This document shows, one piece after another, positions 9,062-17,742 of a stretch of 64,000 nucleotides of DNA (position 1 is its first letter; every line of letters begins with the position of its first letter). The notes beneath the pieces are model-generated. The model did no database searches. It saw nothing but the letters and a program-made list of their open reading frames with translations, and was not told the DNA's origin. A program made the position numbers and the translations under genes. Source of the DNA: SAR324 cluster bacterium (GTDB lineage Bacteria > SAR324 > XYD2-FULL-50-16 > HCM1); contig PUHO01000008.1 in the NCBI GenBank assembly GCA_002995645.1, positions 41,754 through 105,753 of the forward strand, written 5' to 3'.

Positions 9062-9823
9062 ATGGCAAAAATAATAACGATATCAAATCAAAAGGGCGGT
9101 GTTGGGAAAACGACAACTGCTATTAATTTAGCCGCTTCTTTAAGTGCGTATAAGAAAAAAGTATTACTTATAGACTTTGATCCACAAGGGAATGCAAGTA
9201 GTGGTTTGGGCGTTGTTGCGGAAAACATAAATAAAAACGTGTATGCAATTATAACTGATTTTAAACGTTTTCCAGATCAGATTCAGCCGACTGATATGCC
9301 CGGTTTAGACATTGTGCCGGCTAATGTGAATCTCTCCGGTGCGGAAGTGGAGCTTGTAGGGCATAAATATCAAAATACGCTTTTGAAGAACGCCATTTCA
9401 CTTGTAGAAGATAAATACGATTATATTTTTATTGATTGCCCGCCGTCACTTAGCTTGTTAACGATTAACGCACTTGTTGCGGCAAAAAGCGTTTTAATTC
9501 CTTTACAATGCGAATATTATGCAATGGAAGGCTTAAGTTTACTTATAAAAACCATAGATAATATTAAGTTACATTTAAATAATGAATTAATGATAGAAGG
9601 TATCGTTTTAACAATGTATGATAAAAGAAATAACCTGTCTAAACAAGTAGAGCAAGAGGTTGTTAAACATTTTAAGTCAACTTTGTTTAAACAAGTGATT
9701 CCAAGAAATGTTAAACTTAGTGAAGCGCCGTCTTTTGGCGAGCCTGTATTTGTATATGATAGAGCGTCCACAGGGGCATTAAGTTACTTAGCTTTGGCTA
9801 AAGAGATGTTAGAAAGAACGTAG
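9062..9823 (+). CDS. parA: Chromosome partitioning ATPase ParA (Soj family)
   Basis: ParA is a DNA-binding, dimerising ATPase that moves ParB-parS complexes over the nucleoid. The 253-aa product begins with the deviant Walker A box KGGVGKTTT (residues 11-19), has the A' motif IDFDPQGNASSGLG and the Walker B region IFIDCPPSLS. It lacks the N-terminal DNA-binding extension of plasmid type Ia ParA, so it is the chromosomal Soj type. A Shine-Dalgarno-like aaaggaa precedes the ATG. parB follows 11 bases later, giving the standard par operon. Confidence 0.95.
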   Translation: MAKIITISNQKGGVGKTTTAINLAASLSAYKKKVLLIDFDPQGNASSGLGVVAENINKNVYAIITDFKRFPDQIQPTDMPGLDIVPANVNLSGAEVELVGHKYQNTLLKNAISLVEDKYDYIFIDCPPSLSLLTINALVAAKSVLIPLQCEYYAMEGLSLLIKTIDNIKLHLNNELMIEGIVLTMYDKRNNLSKQVEQEVVKHFKSTLFKQVIPRNVKLSEAPSFGEPVFVYDRASTGALSYLALAKEMLERT

Positions 9824-9834
9824 TACGGTAAAAG

Positions 9835-10758
9835 ATGGTATCAAAAGAACGTAAAGTATTAGGAAGGGGTTTTAGTGTTTTGCTACAATCAGATAGCACG
9901 GTTGTCCCGCAAAATGCAGAAAATATAGTAGAAGTTCCTGTTACTCATATACATTGTAATCCCAATCAACCAAGAACCTATTTTGCAGACGATAGGCTAC
10001 AAGAGCTTGCTGAATCTATTACAGTGAAGGGCGTTATCCAACCGATTTTACTTCGTCCCATTGAAAACCTTCCTGAGCAATATGAAATAGTAGCAGGCGA
10101 AAGACGTTGGCGCGCTTCTAAACTAGCGGGGTTTGCTAAAATCCCGGCAATTATTCGTACGATTCAAAACACGGACTTACTAGAAACTTCTTTAATAGAG
10201 AATATACAACGTGAGAACTTAAATGCTATTGAAGAGGCTAAGGCGTATCGCAATTTAATTCGTGAGTTTGGCTATACGCAAGAAACCTTAGCAAGGAGAA
10301 TAGGCAAAAGTCGCACAACAATTACCAATTTAATGCGGTTATTACATTTGCCGGACGAGGTGCAAAAAGAAATCGTTAGCGGGTCTTTGTCTGTGGGGCA
10401 TGCAAGGGCTTTAATTAATTTACCGGAACAAGAGCAAGCTAGTTTAGTTAAATCTATTTTACAAGATAAGCTAACCGTTAGGGACGTAGAGAGTAAAGTT
10501 AGTGAATTAACAGGCAAAAAGAAAGGCAAACAAAAAGACGAAAAAATAAGCGTTACAAAGACAAAAGAAAACGAAACTATACAAGAAAACGGGCACTTAT
10601 CAGCAACGCAAGAAGCTTTGCAAAATTTTTACGCAACAAAAATAAGTATTCAAAATAAGGAAGGTAAAGGAACGATTAGTATAGATTACTACGATCAAGA
10701 AGATTTTAATAGAATATATAGCCTTCTTTTGCATAGGAGCGAACATGAAAAAAACTAA
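9835..10758 (+). CDS. parB: Chromosome partitioning protein ParB
   Basis: ParB is a CTP-dependent clamp that binds parS sites and spreads along DNA for chromosome segregation. The 307-aa product starts with RKVLGRGFSVLL, which resembles the ParA-stimulating N-terminal peptide. It has the ParB/Srx-fold nucleotide pocket with NPNQPR and GERRWRA (about residues 43-95), the helix-turn-helix region with ENIQRENLNAIEEA and GKSRTTITNLMRLL, and a C-terminal dimerisation domain after a Lys/Glu-rich linker. It overlaps the bactofilin start by 14 bases. No parS sequence was recognised in this window. Confidence 0.95.
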   Translation: MVSKERKVLGRGFSVLLQSDSTVVPQNAENIVEVPVTHIHCNPNQPRTYFADDRLQELAESITVKGVIQPILLRPIENLPEQYEIVAGERRWRASKLAGFAKIPAIIRTIQNTDLLETSLIENIQRENLNAIEEAKAYRNLIREFGYTQETLARRIGKSRTTITNLMRLLHLPDEVQKEIVSGSLSVGHARALINLPEQEQASLVKSILQDKLTVRDVESKVSELTGKKKGKQKDEKISVTKTKENETIQENGHLSATQEALQNFYATKISIQNKEGKGTISIDYYDQEDFNRIYSLLLHRSEHEKN

Positions 10759-11107
10759 ACATATGCCAATTTGTCTTTTTTCTGAGCAAGTAGAATTAAA
10801 CGGTACGCTTAAAGCAAAAGGAAACGTGCATTTAAGCGGGGAGTTTCAAGGTATTATAGAAACTGACGGATCGGTTCATATAGGAGAAAAAACAGTTGCT
10901 AAAGCTGATATTAAAGCCGAGTCGGTTTCTGTTCGCGGTAAAGTAGAAGGAATGATAGAAGCAAAAAAGGCTATTACAATACAAGAGAGCGGAAGTTTTA
11001 CCGGGACAACTAAAGCAGAAACTTTATTGGTAGATAAAACCGCGTACTTTAGCGGGAAATCTATTTTATTATCAGAAGAAGAGGATAAAGGAGAACCTAC
11101 TACATAA
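10745..11107 (+). CDS. Bactofilin (polymer-forming cytoskeletal protein)
   Basis: A 120-aa protein made almost entirely of the bactofilin (DUF583) beta-helix: repeated six-residue turns with small and hydrophobic residues such as ELNGTLKAKGNVHLSGEFQG and SVRGKVEGMIEAKKAITI. Bactofilins polymerise without nucleotide into filaments or sheets beneath the membrane and act in cell shape, stalk formation or localisation of wall enzymes and ParAB. The gene overlaps parB by 14 bases; parAB-bactofilin linkage is known in several Gram-negative groups and suggests a role tied to chromosome or pole organisation here. Confidence 0.92.
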   Translation: MKKTKHMPICLFSEQVELNGTLKAKGNVHLSGEFQGIIETDGSVHIGEKTVAKADIKAESVSVRGKVEGMIEAKKAITIQESGSFTGTTKAETLLVDKTAYFSGKSILLSEEEDKGEPTT

Positions 11108-11133
11108 CCTTGTATATAGTAGGCTTGTTTTGT
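11096..11133 (+). terminator. Possible hairpin terminator after bactofilin
   Basis: The inverted repeat CCTACTA (11096-11102) and TAGTAGG (11117-11123) overlaps the bactofilin stop codon region and is followed by a T-rich stretch (cttgttttgttgtt). The stem is only 7 base pairs with a 14-base loop, so an intrinsic terminator is possible but weak. It sits where the par transcript should end, facing a gene remnant on the other strand. Confidence 0.3.
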
Positions 11134-11156
11134 TGTTAGCTTATACTAAATCTTAT

Positions 11157-11595
11157 TTATTTTGAAGGATTTTGAAGCGCTGTTAAATCAATTTTCCAAG
11201 ATTGCGGTGCTTTTATTAAATGTGGCCAGTCATGATGTTTTACAGGTAGGGTGGTTTTGCCGTCTAAGCTTTTCCCCTCTTTTACGTTTAATATATCAAG
11301 AACAATTTCATGGAATGTTTTCTCTGATTCTGTTGGGTTCGGCGACGGGTATGATGAATTATCGTTTAATTTATAATCTTTAGGCATCTTGAAGTCGTCG
11401 TATCCGTTTGCTTTTACATCTTGTACAAAATCTTTTAGAGGATATACTATATAGGAATTGATTCCCCCTTCCTGCCCCTTCATATACATCTATTTCTATA
11501 TATGCGCTAGCTAGAGTCTCTTTTAAGTTTGCCATAAACTTTCCATTCCATTTATATGGTGCTGTCGTAGGAAGAGCAGGATAAAGATCCTTTAA
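11157..11595 (-). pseudogene. Frameshifted remnant of an unidentified gene
   Basis: On the minus strand one frame encodes a peptide running LYPALPTTAPYKWNGKFM and ending DVYEGAGRG, upstream of 11468. A second frame continues without a stop as INSYIVYPLKDF to a TAA at 11157. The two join cleanly if one base is removed from the run of five C (plus strand) at 11464-11468. The upstream part has an in-frame TAA at 11596-11598 and a possible ATG at 11535, so the 5' end may also be lost. The 110-aa downstream piece contains PVKHHDWPHLIKAPQSWKIDL. I do not recognise the family. A disrupted gene or a one-base sequence error fits equally well. Confidence 0.5.
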
Positions 11596-11804
11596 TTAAG
11601 TTTAAAATATAATGTAAAAGCGTTCCTTCGCTTCCATGCTTCTGTAGGCTTGAAGAAAAGCCTTATAACTTTCGTTTAACAAGTAATTACAGAAATATTT
11701 ACTATTCTAGCCAAAAAACAGAAATCGGCAAGTGTTAAGTTATAAAAAGGACATAAAAAGATTATATATGCGATATCTTTTATAAAGATTATTGATTTTT
11801 AGCA
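11596..11804. other. Non-coding stretch between gene remnant and small membrane protein gene
   Basis: No supported coding frame. A 6-bp hairpin (AGGCTT / AAGCCT around a 6-base loop, near 11648) is the only structure seen, and it lacks a T-tract. The stretch is AT-rich and looks like decayed sequence beside the frameshifted remnant. Confidence 0.4.
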
Positions 11805-12125
11805 TTAAAACACTTGTGGATCGTTGTCTTCTTTTGTTGCTGCGTTAGCCTGTTCTTCTTCGCTTAGCTTGCTAGCTTTTTGTATTTCTTGTTGTATTTT
11901 AGCAGACGATTTTTCTTTTAATAGCCATAAGATACCAATAGAAACCCCGCCAATAACGGCAGAAAGCTTAACAGTAGGCGGGAAAGGGCGTGTCGTGATA
12001 ATAAAAAACCAAAGTGTATACGAAAGGTACGCCGCTTGTAAGATAATAATCAGAGCGAAAAAAATACGTAAATAATGCCTTACTTTTGCTTGTTTTTTTG
12101 TATGCGTTGTTTGATGGGATTCCAT
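11805..12125 (-). CDS. Small membrane protein of unknown function
   Basis: A 106-aa protein with two predicted membrane segments: about residues 18-44 (YLRIFFALIIILQAAYL onward) and about 50-66 (TVKLSAVIGGVSIGILWLL). A Lys/Glu/Ala-rich cytoplasmic tail follows (about 68-106). I do not recognise a family. Its start lies inside the 3' end of the 416-aa gene (46-base overlap in another frame), so it is the last member of a minus-strand mpl operon and is probably translationally coupled. A role in the envelope is plausible from its neighbours but not shown. Confidence 0.7.
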   Translation of the reverse strand: MESHQTTHTKKQAKVRHYLRIFFALIIILQAAYLSYTLWFFIITTRPFPPTVKLSAVIGGVSIGILWLLKEKSSAKIQQEIQKASKLSEEEQANAATKEDNDPQVF

Positions 12126-13330
12126 ATGTCTTTTATATAAAGGTTAGTAAAGGAAGTAAAATCAAAGTTTTCTTTTTGAATAAGCTTGTCTAGTGGATAT
12201 AATGCCTCTTCGTTTGCTTGCGGTAAGCGCCCTGTTGTTAAAAATAATTTTTCATTTAAGTCTAGATCTAAATCAGGGAGCCCTTTAAGTTTTTCTCTGT
12301 ATTCATTCATATAGTTGATTTGTAAGAAAGAACCAAAAGTATTAATTTTGTTGTAAAAACAAAGAATAAAGAAAATGAGAAATAAACCCGGACAAAGTTC
12401 GTTGTTTTGTAAGCGTGTAAGCATCTCTTCTTTGTCTAGGTTAGCCTCGTTTGTTTTTAAAGTGAATTTATCCCAATGAGCAATAGTAATGCGTCTTTTC
12501 TTTTTATATTCTTCGTTAAGAAGAAACGAAAAAGGTTCAAATCCCAGTTGCTGTTTTAATGCCGCTTGTTTTGTTGCGTCAAAAAATAAGGAATATAGAA
12601 AGTGATTCTTATCTTGTAAAGCAAGGATAAGATATTGTGTGACAACTAAGTTAATATCAAAAATAAAAACAGGACGTTGAAAAAAAAGCGATTGTATTTT
12701 AGCTGCGTTTTTTGTTGCCCATACGGAAAATAAACTAGCTTCACTTGGCGGGATAAGCAAATTTTGCACGTCCGGAAGTAAAGCTTGCCAAACGCCTATA
12801 TGTTCCTTGTTGATTTTTGTGCCGTATACTAATTGATCTCTTTCTTTTCCAGTAAGAAAATTAATCCTTTTTTCTGTTTCGCCGTGATTCTCTCTTTCTT
12901 GTTGTGCTTTACGTTGCTTTGTGTAAACTGCATTATTTTGCAAAAGTAGTGACTCAAAGCTAGTAGACTGAAAACATAAGGCCCCGCTCCATGCCGGATT
13001 AGAAAAGGCAACGCCTGCATTAGCTCCTATAATATACGGTGTGTTGATCGGCAAAGCGCATAAAGATAGCGCGTCTATTGTTGAAAAAGTAGGTCCGTGT
13101 GTTAATGCCGTATGGTGCGAAGTTTGTAAGCTTCCTGTTTGACTGATTGTTGTTATAATTGTATTAATTTCTTGTTCGCTATAGTTTTGCTTTGTTAAAG
13201 CAAGGATAAATGCTTGTTCTAGCAACGGTTCTAGCGTGCAAGCACGACTATTTTCATAGACTAGGTTCATATAGTCTATGGTCTTCCAATTTTGATATTT
13301 TTCAAACAAAGAGCAAAACAAAGCAGACAT
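12080..13330 (-). CDS. Unknown 416-aa protein in the mpl operon
   Basis: A 416-aa predicted soluble protein without signal peptide. Notable segments are SLQTSHHTALTHGPTFST (His-rich, about residues 90-107), then LPINTPYIIGANAGVAFSNP and, near the C-terminus, NEKLFLTTGRLPQANEEALYP. A conserved-looking His cluster followed by an IIGANAG loop could mark an enzyme active site, but I cannot assign a family. It starts 4 bases after the mpl stop on the same strand and overlaps the next small membrane gene, so co-expression with murein-recycling Mpl is likely. A role in cell-wall or amino-acid metabolism is inference only. Confidence 0.7.
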   Translation of the reverse strand: MSALFCSLFEKYQNWKTIDYMNLVYENSRACTLEPLLEQAFILALTKQNYSEQEINTIITTISQTGSLQTSHHTALTHGPTFSTIDALSLCALPINTPYIIGANAGVAFSNPAWSGALCFQSTSFESLLLQNNAVYTKQRKAQQERENHGETEKRINFLTGKERDQLVYGTKINKEHIGVWQALLPDVQNLLIPPSEASLFSVWATKNAAKIQSLFFQRPVFIFDINLVVTQYLILALQDKNHFLYSLFFDATKQAALKQQLGFEPFSFLLNEEYKKKRRITIAHWDKFTLKTNEANLDKEEMLTRLQNNELCPGLFLIFFILCFYNKINTFGSFLQINYMNEYREKLKGLPDLDLDLNEKLFLTTGRLPQANEEALYPLDKLIQKENFDFTSFTNLYIKDIWNPIKQRIQKNKQK

Positions 13331-13334
13331 AGTT

Positions 13335-14744
13335 TTACACTATTAAAGACGTGGCTAGCGTGTGAGGCAAGCCGCCAAAATCACCTTGACTCATACAAAG
13401 GACAATATCATTTTTTTGTATGTTCCCTTGGACTTGCGCTTGTATTTCTTCAAGTGAATCAGCAAGGTAAGCTTGCTTTTGATTGGCTTGTAAAGTTTGT
13501 TGCACTTGCGTTAAATTTAATCGTTTTTCCGGTGCAATTCGTTGCGGACGATGTAACTTATATAAATAGACAAAATTAGCTTCGTCAAACGCAGTTGGCA
13601 AGGTGTCTTGGTGATCGTTTCTAATACAAGTATTACTTCGCGGTTCAAATAAAACGTGTAGTTTCGCAGTTGGGAAAGCTTGTTTTAAAGCATGGATAGA
13701 AGCGCGAATAGCCGTTGGATGATGTGCAAAATCATCAAAAACAAGGAGCTCTGTTTGCGTTGGAATAGAGTTCATTCGTCGTCTTACGCCTTTGAAAGAT
13801 TGCAAGCCTTCTTGTATAGTTTGTAGCGGGATATTAGCTTCTAAGGCATTTAAAATTGCCGCCGTGGCATTACGTACGTAAATCTCACCAAGTAAAGGTA
13901 TAGTAAAAGAATAGGTTTTTTGTTGGTACGTCAATTCCCATGTTGTGCTAAGTGAATTTTTTTCTACTTCTATATTATGTATATACGCTTCGCAATCTTC
14001 GTTCGTGCCAAAACGAACAACAGGGCAAAAAGCGTGCTTAACAACGGCAAGGGCGTTTGTATCGTCTCCATTAACAAAGATTTTACCAGTACGAGGCATT
14101 TGTCGTAACATGAAAATAAATGATTTTTTAATATCTTCTATAGAGTCAAAAATATCAGCATGATCAAATTCAATATTGTTAATAACCAGTAATTCAGGTA
14201 GGTAGTGAAAGAATTTAGATCGTTTATCAAAGAAAGCCGAGTCGTACTCGTCGCCTTCAATAATAAAGTAGCCGTTTTTATTTTTACAAGCTTGCGCCGA
14301 TACAGGGAAGTTTTCTGCTTTTCCACCTAGAAAAAAACCGCAATCTTGTTTTGCATAAGTAAATAGATGTGCCGTTAAACTTGTTGTTGTTGTTTTGCCA
14401 TGCGTTCCGGTAATAACAATAGGACAGTTCCCACGAATAAACGTATTTTTCAATACTTCCGACATAGATTGATAGAATAAACGCTGTTCAAGTACGTATT
14501 CTACTTCTTCATTACCACGACTTAGCGCATTGCCAATGACTACTATATCCGGATGAGGCAATAAGTTTTCTTTTTTATATCCGTTTGTAAAATCAATTTG
14601 TTGCTCTTCAAGCATAGTTGACATAGGCGGGTATACGTTGGCATCAGAACCGGTTACTTTATACCCTGATTGTTTTAGCAAAATAGCTAAAGTTGCCATT
14701 GCACTGCCGGCAACACCGCAAAAATGAAAATGTTTTTGTTTCAT
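13335..14744 (-). CDS. mpl: UDP-N-acetylmuramate:L-alanyl-gamma-D-glutamyl-meso-diaminopimelate ligase (Mpl)
   Basis: Mpl re-attaches the recycled tripeptide L-Ala-gamma-D-Glu-meso-DAP to UDP-MurNAc in the cytoplasm, using ATP. The 469-aa protein has the three Mur-ligase domains: an N-terminal Rossmann-like domain (FHFCGVAGSAMATLA), the ATP-binding loop GTHGKTTT (residues 112-119) with EGDEYDSAFFDKRSKF, and a C-terminal domain with FDDFAHHPTAI and FEPRSNT. The EGDEYD...KRSKF stretch and FDDFAHHPTA are characteristic of Mpl rather than MurC. MurC is the alternative but fits less well. First gene of the minus-strand operon; no purine-rich site is obvious before its ATG. Confidence 0.9.
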   Translation of the reverse strand: MKQKHFHFCGVAGSAMATLAILLKQSGYKVTGSDANVYPPMSTMLEEQQIDFTNGYKKENLLPHPDIVVIGNALSRGNEEVEYVLEQRLFYQSMSEVLKNTFIRGNCPIVITGTHGKTTTTSLTAHLFTYAKQDCGFFLGGKAENFPVSAQACKNKNGYFIIEGDEYDSAFFDKRSKFFHYLPELLVINNIEFDHADIFDSIEDIKKSFIFMLRQMPRTGKIFVNGDDTNALAVVKHAFCPVVRFGTNEDCEAYIHNIEVEKNSLSTTWELTYQQKTYSFTIPLLGEIYVRNATAAILNALEANIPLQTIQEGLQSFKGVRRRMNSIPTQTELLVFDDFAHHPTAIRASIHALKQAFPTAKLHVLFEPRSNTCIRNDHQDTLPTAFDEANFVYLYKLHRPQRIAPEKRLNLTQVQQTLQANQKQAYLADSLEEIQAQVQGNIQKNDIVLCMSQGDFGGLPHTLATSLIV

Positions 14745-15231
14745 ATAGATAGTAGTTTTATTAACGAGTAAGGCGCTAAAATAAAGCGTATATAACGTAT
14801 CTTATGATAAGGTAAGTTATTCTTTCTTGCAAGAGGCTTTTACTATGAGTTTTTGCTTTTATTATATAATTTAAGTAGGCTAATTTATTTGTAAAAAAAT
14901 AAAAAATCGCAAAGGTGAAAATTGAACGGTTTATGCATATTAACATAACGAAGTTTATAAGTTAAACTTGTGAAGAGGTTAAAACGTAGTGCAAAAATAA
15001 ACGCAAATACGGGGAAAAGCAAGTTAAAACAGGGCAATTGAAGGGGTAGTAGCTTCTAGCGGCAAGCTGTTTAAAGGTATCTTTATTATACCGACTTTAC
15101 GTTTGCCTAGTAAAAAAAATATAAAACGAATCTATATTTTTTCTTTGTTTTATTTGACAATCATACAAGCTTTAGTGTAGACTTTATCAGTATTATAAAT
15201 AATTTTATTAACTATTTCATTAAACTCACTT
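14745..15231. other. Intergenic region between divergent mpl and rpsA
   Basis: This 487-base region separates mpl (minus) from rpsA (plus). I see no coding frame worth calling and no tRNA-like cloverleaf. It contains the rpsA promoter (15154-15183) and a small inverted repeat AGCTT / AAGCT near 15053-15069. The stretch 14900-15050 is purine-rich on the plus strand. It probably carries promoters for both genes and the rpsA leader. Confidence 0.5.
15154..15183 (+). promoter_or_regulatory. Sigma-70-type promoter for rpsA
   Basis: A perfect -35 hexamer TTGACA (15154-15159) is followed after 18 bases by TAGACT (15178-15183). Transcription would start near 15190, giving a leader of about 40 bases before the rpsA ATG. 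The leader has no purine-rich Shine-Dalgarno just before the start codon. Confidence 0.6.
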
Positions 15232-17010
15232 ATGACTAACTCTTTTAACTCTGCAGTTCACGATAGTAAAATCGAATTTTCACATGAAGAAGTCAATTTT
15301 GAAGATTTCTTAGCAGAGAGTCTTAACGATATTCTTACTAACAATATAATTAAAAGTAAAGTTCTAGCAATAACAAAGGATTTTGTTACTGTTGGCTTTG
15401 GCTATAAATCAGAAGGGCAAATACCGGTTCACGAATTTGCAAACGATCAACCGCTATCTATCCAAGTAGGGGATACGATTGACGTATATTTGGAATATCT
15501 AGAGGACAGTAAAGGACAAGTCATTGTTTCTAAAGAAAAAGCAGATAAATTACGTATCTGGGAAGAAGTGGCTAAAATCCAAGAAGAAGGCGGCACAATT
15601 GAAGGGACTATTACTTCTCGCATTAAAGGCGGCTTAGCTGTTGATATTGGTATTAAAGCGTTCTTACCTGGCTCACAAGTAGACCTTAGACCAGTTCGTA
15701 ACCTAGATAAACTATTAGGCGAAACATTTACATTTCAAGTATTAAAATGTAATCCGTCTCGTGGCAACGTGGTTCTTTCTCGTCGTTCTATCCTTGAAGA
15801 GGAGCGCAAAGAGAAACGACAACAAACACTTGTTTTATTGGAAAAAAATTCTTTATTAAAAGGTTATGTAAAAAATATTACAGACTACGGTTTATTTATC
15901 GACCTTGGCGGTATAGACGGTCTGCTTCATATTACGGACATGACTTGGGGAAGAGTGGTTCATCCGTCGGCTATGTATTCTGTTGGTGATGAAATTGAAG
16001 TTATTGTTCTTAACTACGATCTAGAAACAGAAAAAGTATCATTAGGATTAAAACAAAAATTCAGCAATCCATGGGATACAGTGCTAGAAAAATATCCAAT
16101 CGGAACAGAAATAGAAGGCAAAGTTGTTAACTTAACGCCATACGGTGCTTTTATTGAAATTGAACCGGGCATTGAAGGCTTAGTTCACGTTTCTGAAATG
16201 TCGTGGGTTAAAAAATCAAGAAAACCAAACTTCTTTGTTGAAATTGGCGAGACTGTAAAAGCAGTTATTAAAAACGTTGAAATTGATCGTCGTCGTATTT
16301 CTTTATCTATCCGCGATACGTTGGTTAATCCTTGGCAAGCGCTTGCTGAAAAATATAGTATAAATTCACAAGTAACAGGCGTTATTCGTAACGTAACTAA
16401 TTTTGGTGTGTTTGTTGGCTTAGAAGACGATGTTGACGGCTTAGTTCATACGTCTGATATTTCTTGGTCACAAGTGCCAATTGATCCAACTACGTTATAT
16501 GAAAAAGATCAAGAAATAGAAGTTAAAATCTTAAATATTGACGTAGAAAATCAAAGATTGTCTTTAGGCATAAAACAAACAAAAGAAAACGTTTGGGAAG
16601 TGAATGCAGATCAGTTTGAAGAAGGCAATGTTTACGAAGGAAAAATTGTTTATTTCCTAGATAGTGGTATGCTTATTGAGTTAAAACCACAACTTGAAGG
16701 ATTCTTATCTTTTTATGCTTTTGAAGGTGATCTTGGGAAAAATCCGGAAAAAATCAAAGAATTGCATGAACTAGGTTCGACTATATCTGTGAAAGTTAAA
16801 GCGTTCGATCCTTCTGCACAAAAATTTGTTTTACAATTGCCAAATAGCGAAGTAGCAACAGAAGAAAAAGACGATGAAATCCCAACAAACTATGAAAGTG
16901 TCCCAGATAAAGAAGATATCAAAGACAACAAAATAGGCATTTGGGCAGAAGCTGAAGCAGAAGTAAAACAAAACGACGAAGCAGCACCAGCGGAAGAAGG
17001 TAAGGAATAA
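15232..17010 (+). CDS. rpsA: 30S ribosomal protein S1
   Basis: S1 binds mRNA at the ribosome platform and helps unfold structured leaders. The 592-aa product has six S1 RNA-binding repeats: at about residues 34-100, 117-185, 203-272 (GYVKNITDYGLFIDLGGIDG), 290-358 (GKVVNLTPYGAFIEIEPGIE), 375-445 (GVIRNVTNFGVFVGLEDDVD) and a divergent sixth at 462-530. An acidic Glu/Asp/Ala-rich tail follows. Length and domain count match proteobacterial S1. The start ATG lacks a canonical Shine-Dalgarno, as in E. coli rpsA, where S1 regulates its own translation; similar autoregulation here is inference. Confidence 0.95.
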   Translation: MTNSFNSAVHDSKIEFSHEEVNFEDFLAESLNDILTNNIIKSKVLAITKDFVTVGFGYKSEGQIPVHEFANDQPLSIQVGDTIDVYLEYLEDSKGQVIVSKEKADKLRIWEEVAKIQEEGGTIEGTITSRIKGGLAVDIGIKAFLPGSQVDLRPVRNLDKLLGETFTFQVLKCNPSRGNVVLSRRSILEEERKEKRQQTLVLLEKNSLLKGYVKNITDYGLFIDLGGIDGLLHITDMTWGRVVHPSAMYSVGDEIEVIVLNYDLETEKVSLGLKQKFSNPWDTVLEKYPIGTEIEGKVVNLTPYGAFIEIEPGIEGLVHVSEMSWVKKSRKPNFFVEIGETVKAVIKNVEIDRRRISLSIRDTLVNPWQALAEKYSINSQVTGVIRNVTNFGVFVGLEDDVDGLVHTSDISWSQVPIDPTTLYEKDQEIEVKILNIDVENQRLSLGIKQTKENVWEVNADQFEEGNVYEGKIVYFLDSGMLIELKPQLEGFLSFYAFEGDLGKNPEKIKELHELGSTISVKVKAFDPSAQKFVLQLPNSEVATEEKDDEIPTNYESVPDKEDIKDNKIGIWAEAEAEVKQNDEAAPAEEGKE

Positions 17011-17025
17011 TTCAAGGGGCTTCAT

Positions 17026-17742
17026 GTGGTTTCTTTGCTCTCTGTTTATAGACCGACAAACTATAAAGAAAAAATAAAGTCGCCATTATTCATGGCGATT
17101 ATATTTTCTTTTGTTCTACATATGGGGTTGTTGCCCTTGTTAAATGTAAATTTTTTTGAAGAAAAACCAAAGATTTTACATATACAATTAAAGCAACTAA
17201 CTCCACCAGTAAAACCGATAGTAAAGAAACAACCTGCATTAGCGGCAAAAAGCAAGAAAGTTCAGCATACGGCGAAAAAAAGGGAAATAGGCAATTTATG
17301 GGAGCCACCATCGGTAAGCGCCCCGTCTATGAACGTTAAGTCAAAGCAATATGCTGTTGCAAAAAATAAGTTAGTTAATGATTTTGTTGGAACTAGCAAA
17401 CTTCGCAAAAAAAAGCATTCTGTTGCAGAATCGCAAGCCGCAAGCAAAACAAGAGGCAACAATAGTTTTATTGCACAAGACTCGCAGCAAACAGTCTTAG
17501 GCAATCGTAAAATTATATTCCGTCCGCCTAATCCCAAATTACATATCCCGGAAACAGTGAGCGTAGCTTTTCGCATTACCGTTTTACCAAACGGCGTTGT
17601 TAGTAAAGTAGTACCGTTGAAAAAACGTAACGCTAAACTAGAACAAATAGCAAAACAGCTTTTGTTCCGTTATCGATTTGAAAGCATTACTGATGACGTA
17701 GTGCAAAAAGGGGTGTTTACTATTGTTCTGAAAAGAAATTAA
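17026..17742 (+). CDS. TonB C-terminal-domain protein
   Basis: A 238-aa protein with a single N-terminal membrane segment (about residues 24-42), a Lys/Pro/Ala-rich periplasmic linker, and a C-terminal domain with VAFRITVLPNGVVSKVVPLK and LLFRYRFESI, which fits the TonB/TolA-type C-terminal fold. TonB proteins transmit energy from ExbBD to outer-membrane receptors; no exbB or exbD is nearby. The start is GTG at 17026, preceded by aagggg, 15 bases after rpsA. Its 3' end overlaps the convergent short-chain dehydrogenase gene by 4 bases. Confidence 0.75.
   Translation: MVSLLSVYRPTNYKEKIKSPLFMAIIFSFVLHMGLLPLLNVNFFEEKPKILHIQLKQLTPPVKPIVKKQPALAAKSKKVQHTAKKREIGNLWEPPSVSAPSMNVKSKQYAVAKNKLVNDFVGTSKLRKKKHSVAESQAASKTRGNNSFIAQDSQQTVLGNRKIIFRPPNPKLHIPETVSVAFRITVLPNGVVSKVVPLKKRNAKLEQIAKQLLFRYRFESITDDVVQKGVFTIVLKRN

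Noticed and set aside
9062..10758. parS sites near parAB
   Set aside because: I looked for the tgttccacgtggaaca-type palindrome in the par region and nearby and found none, so no parS is claimed.
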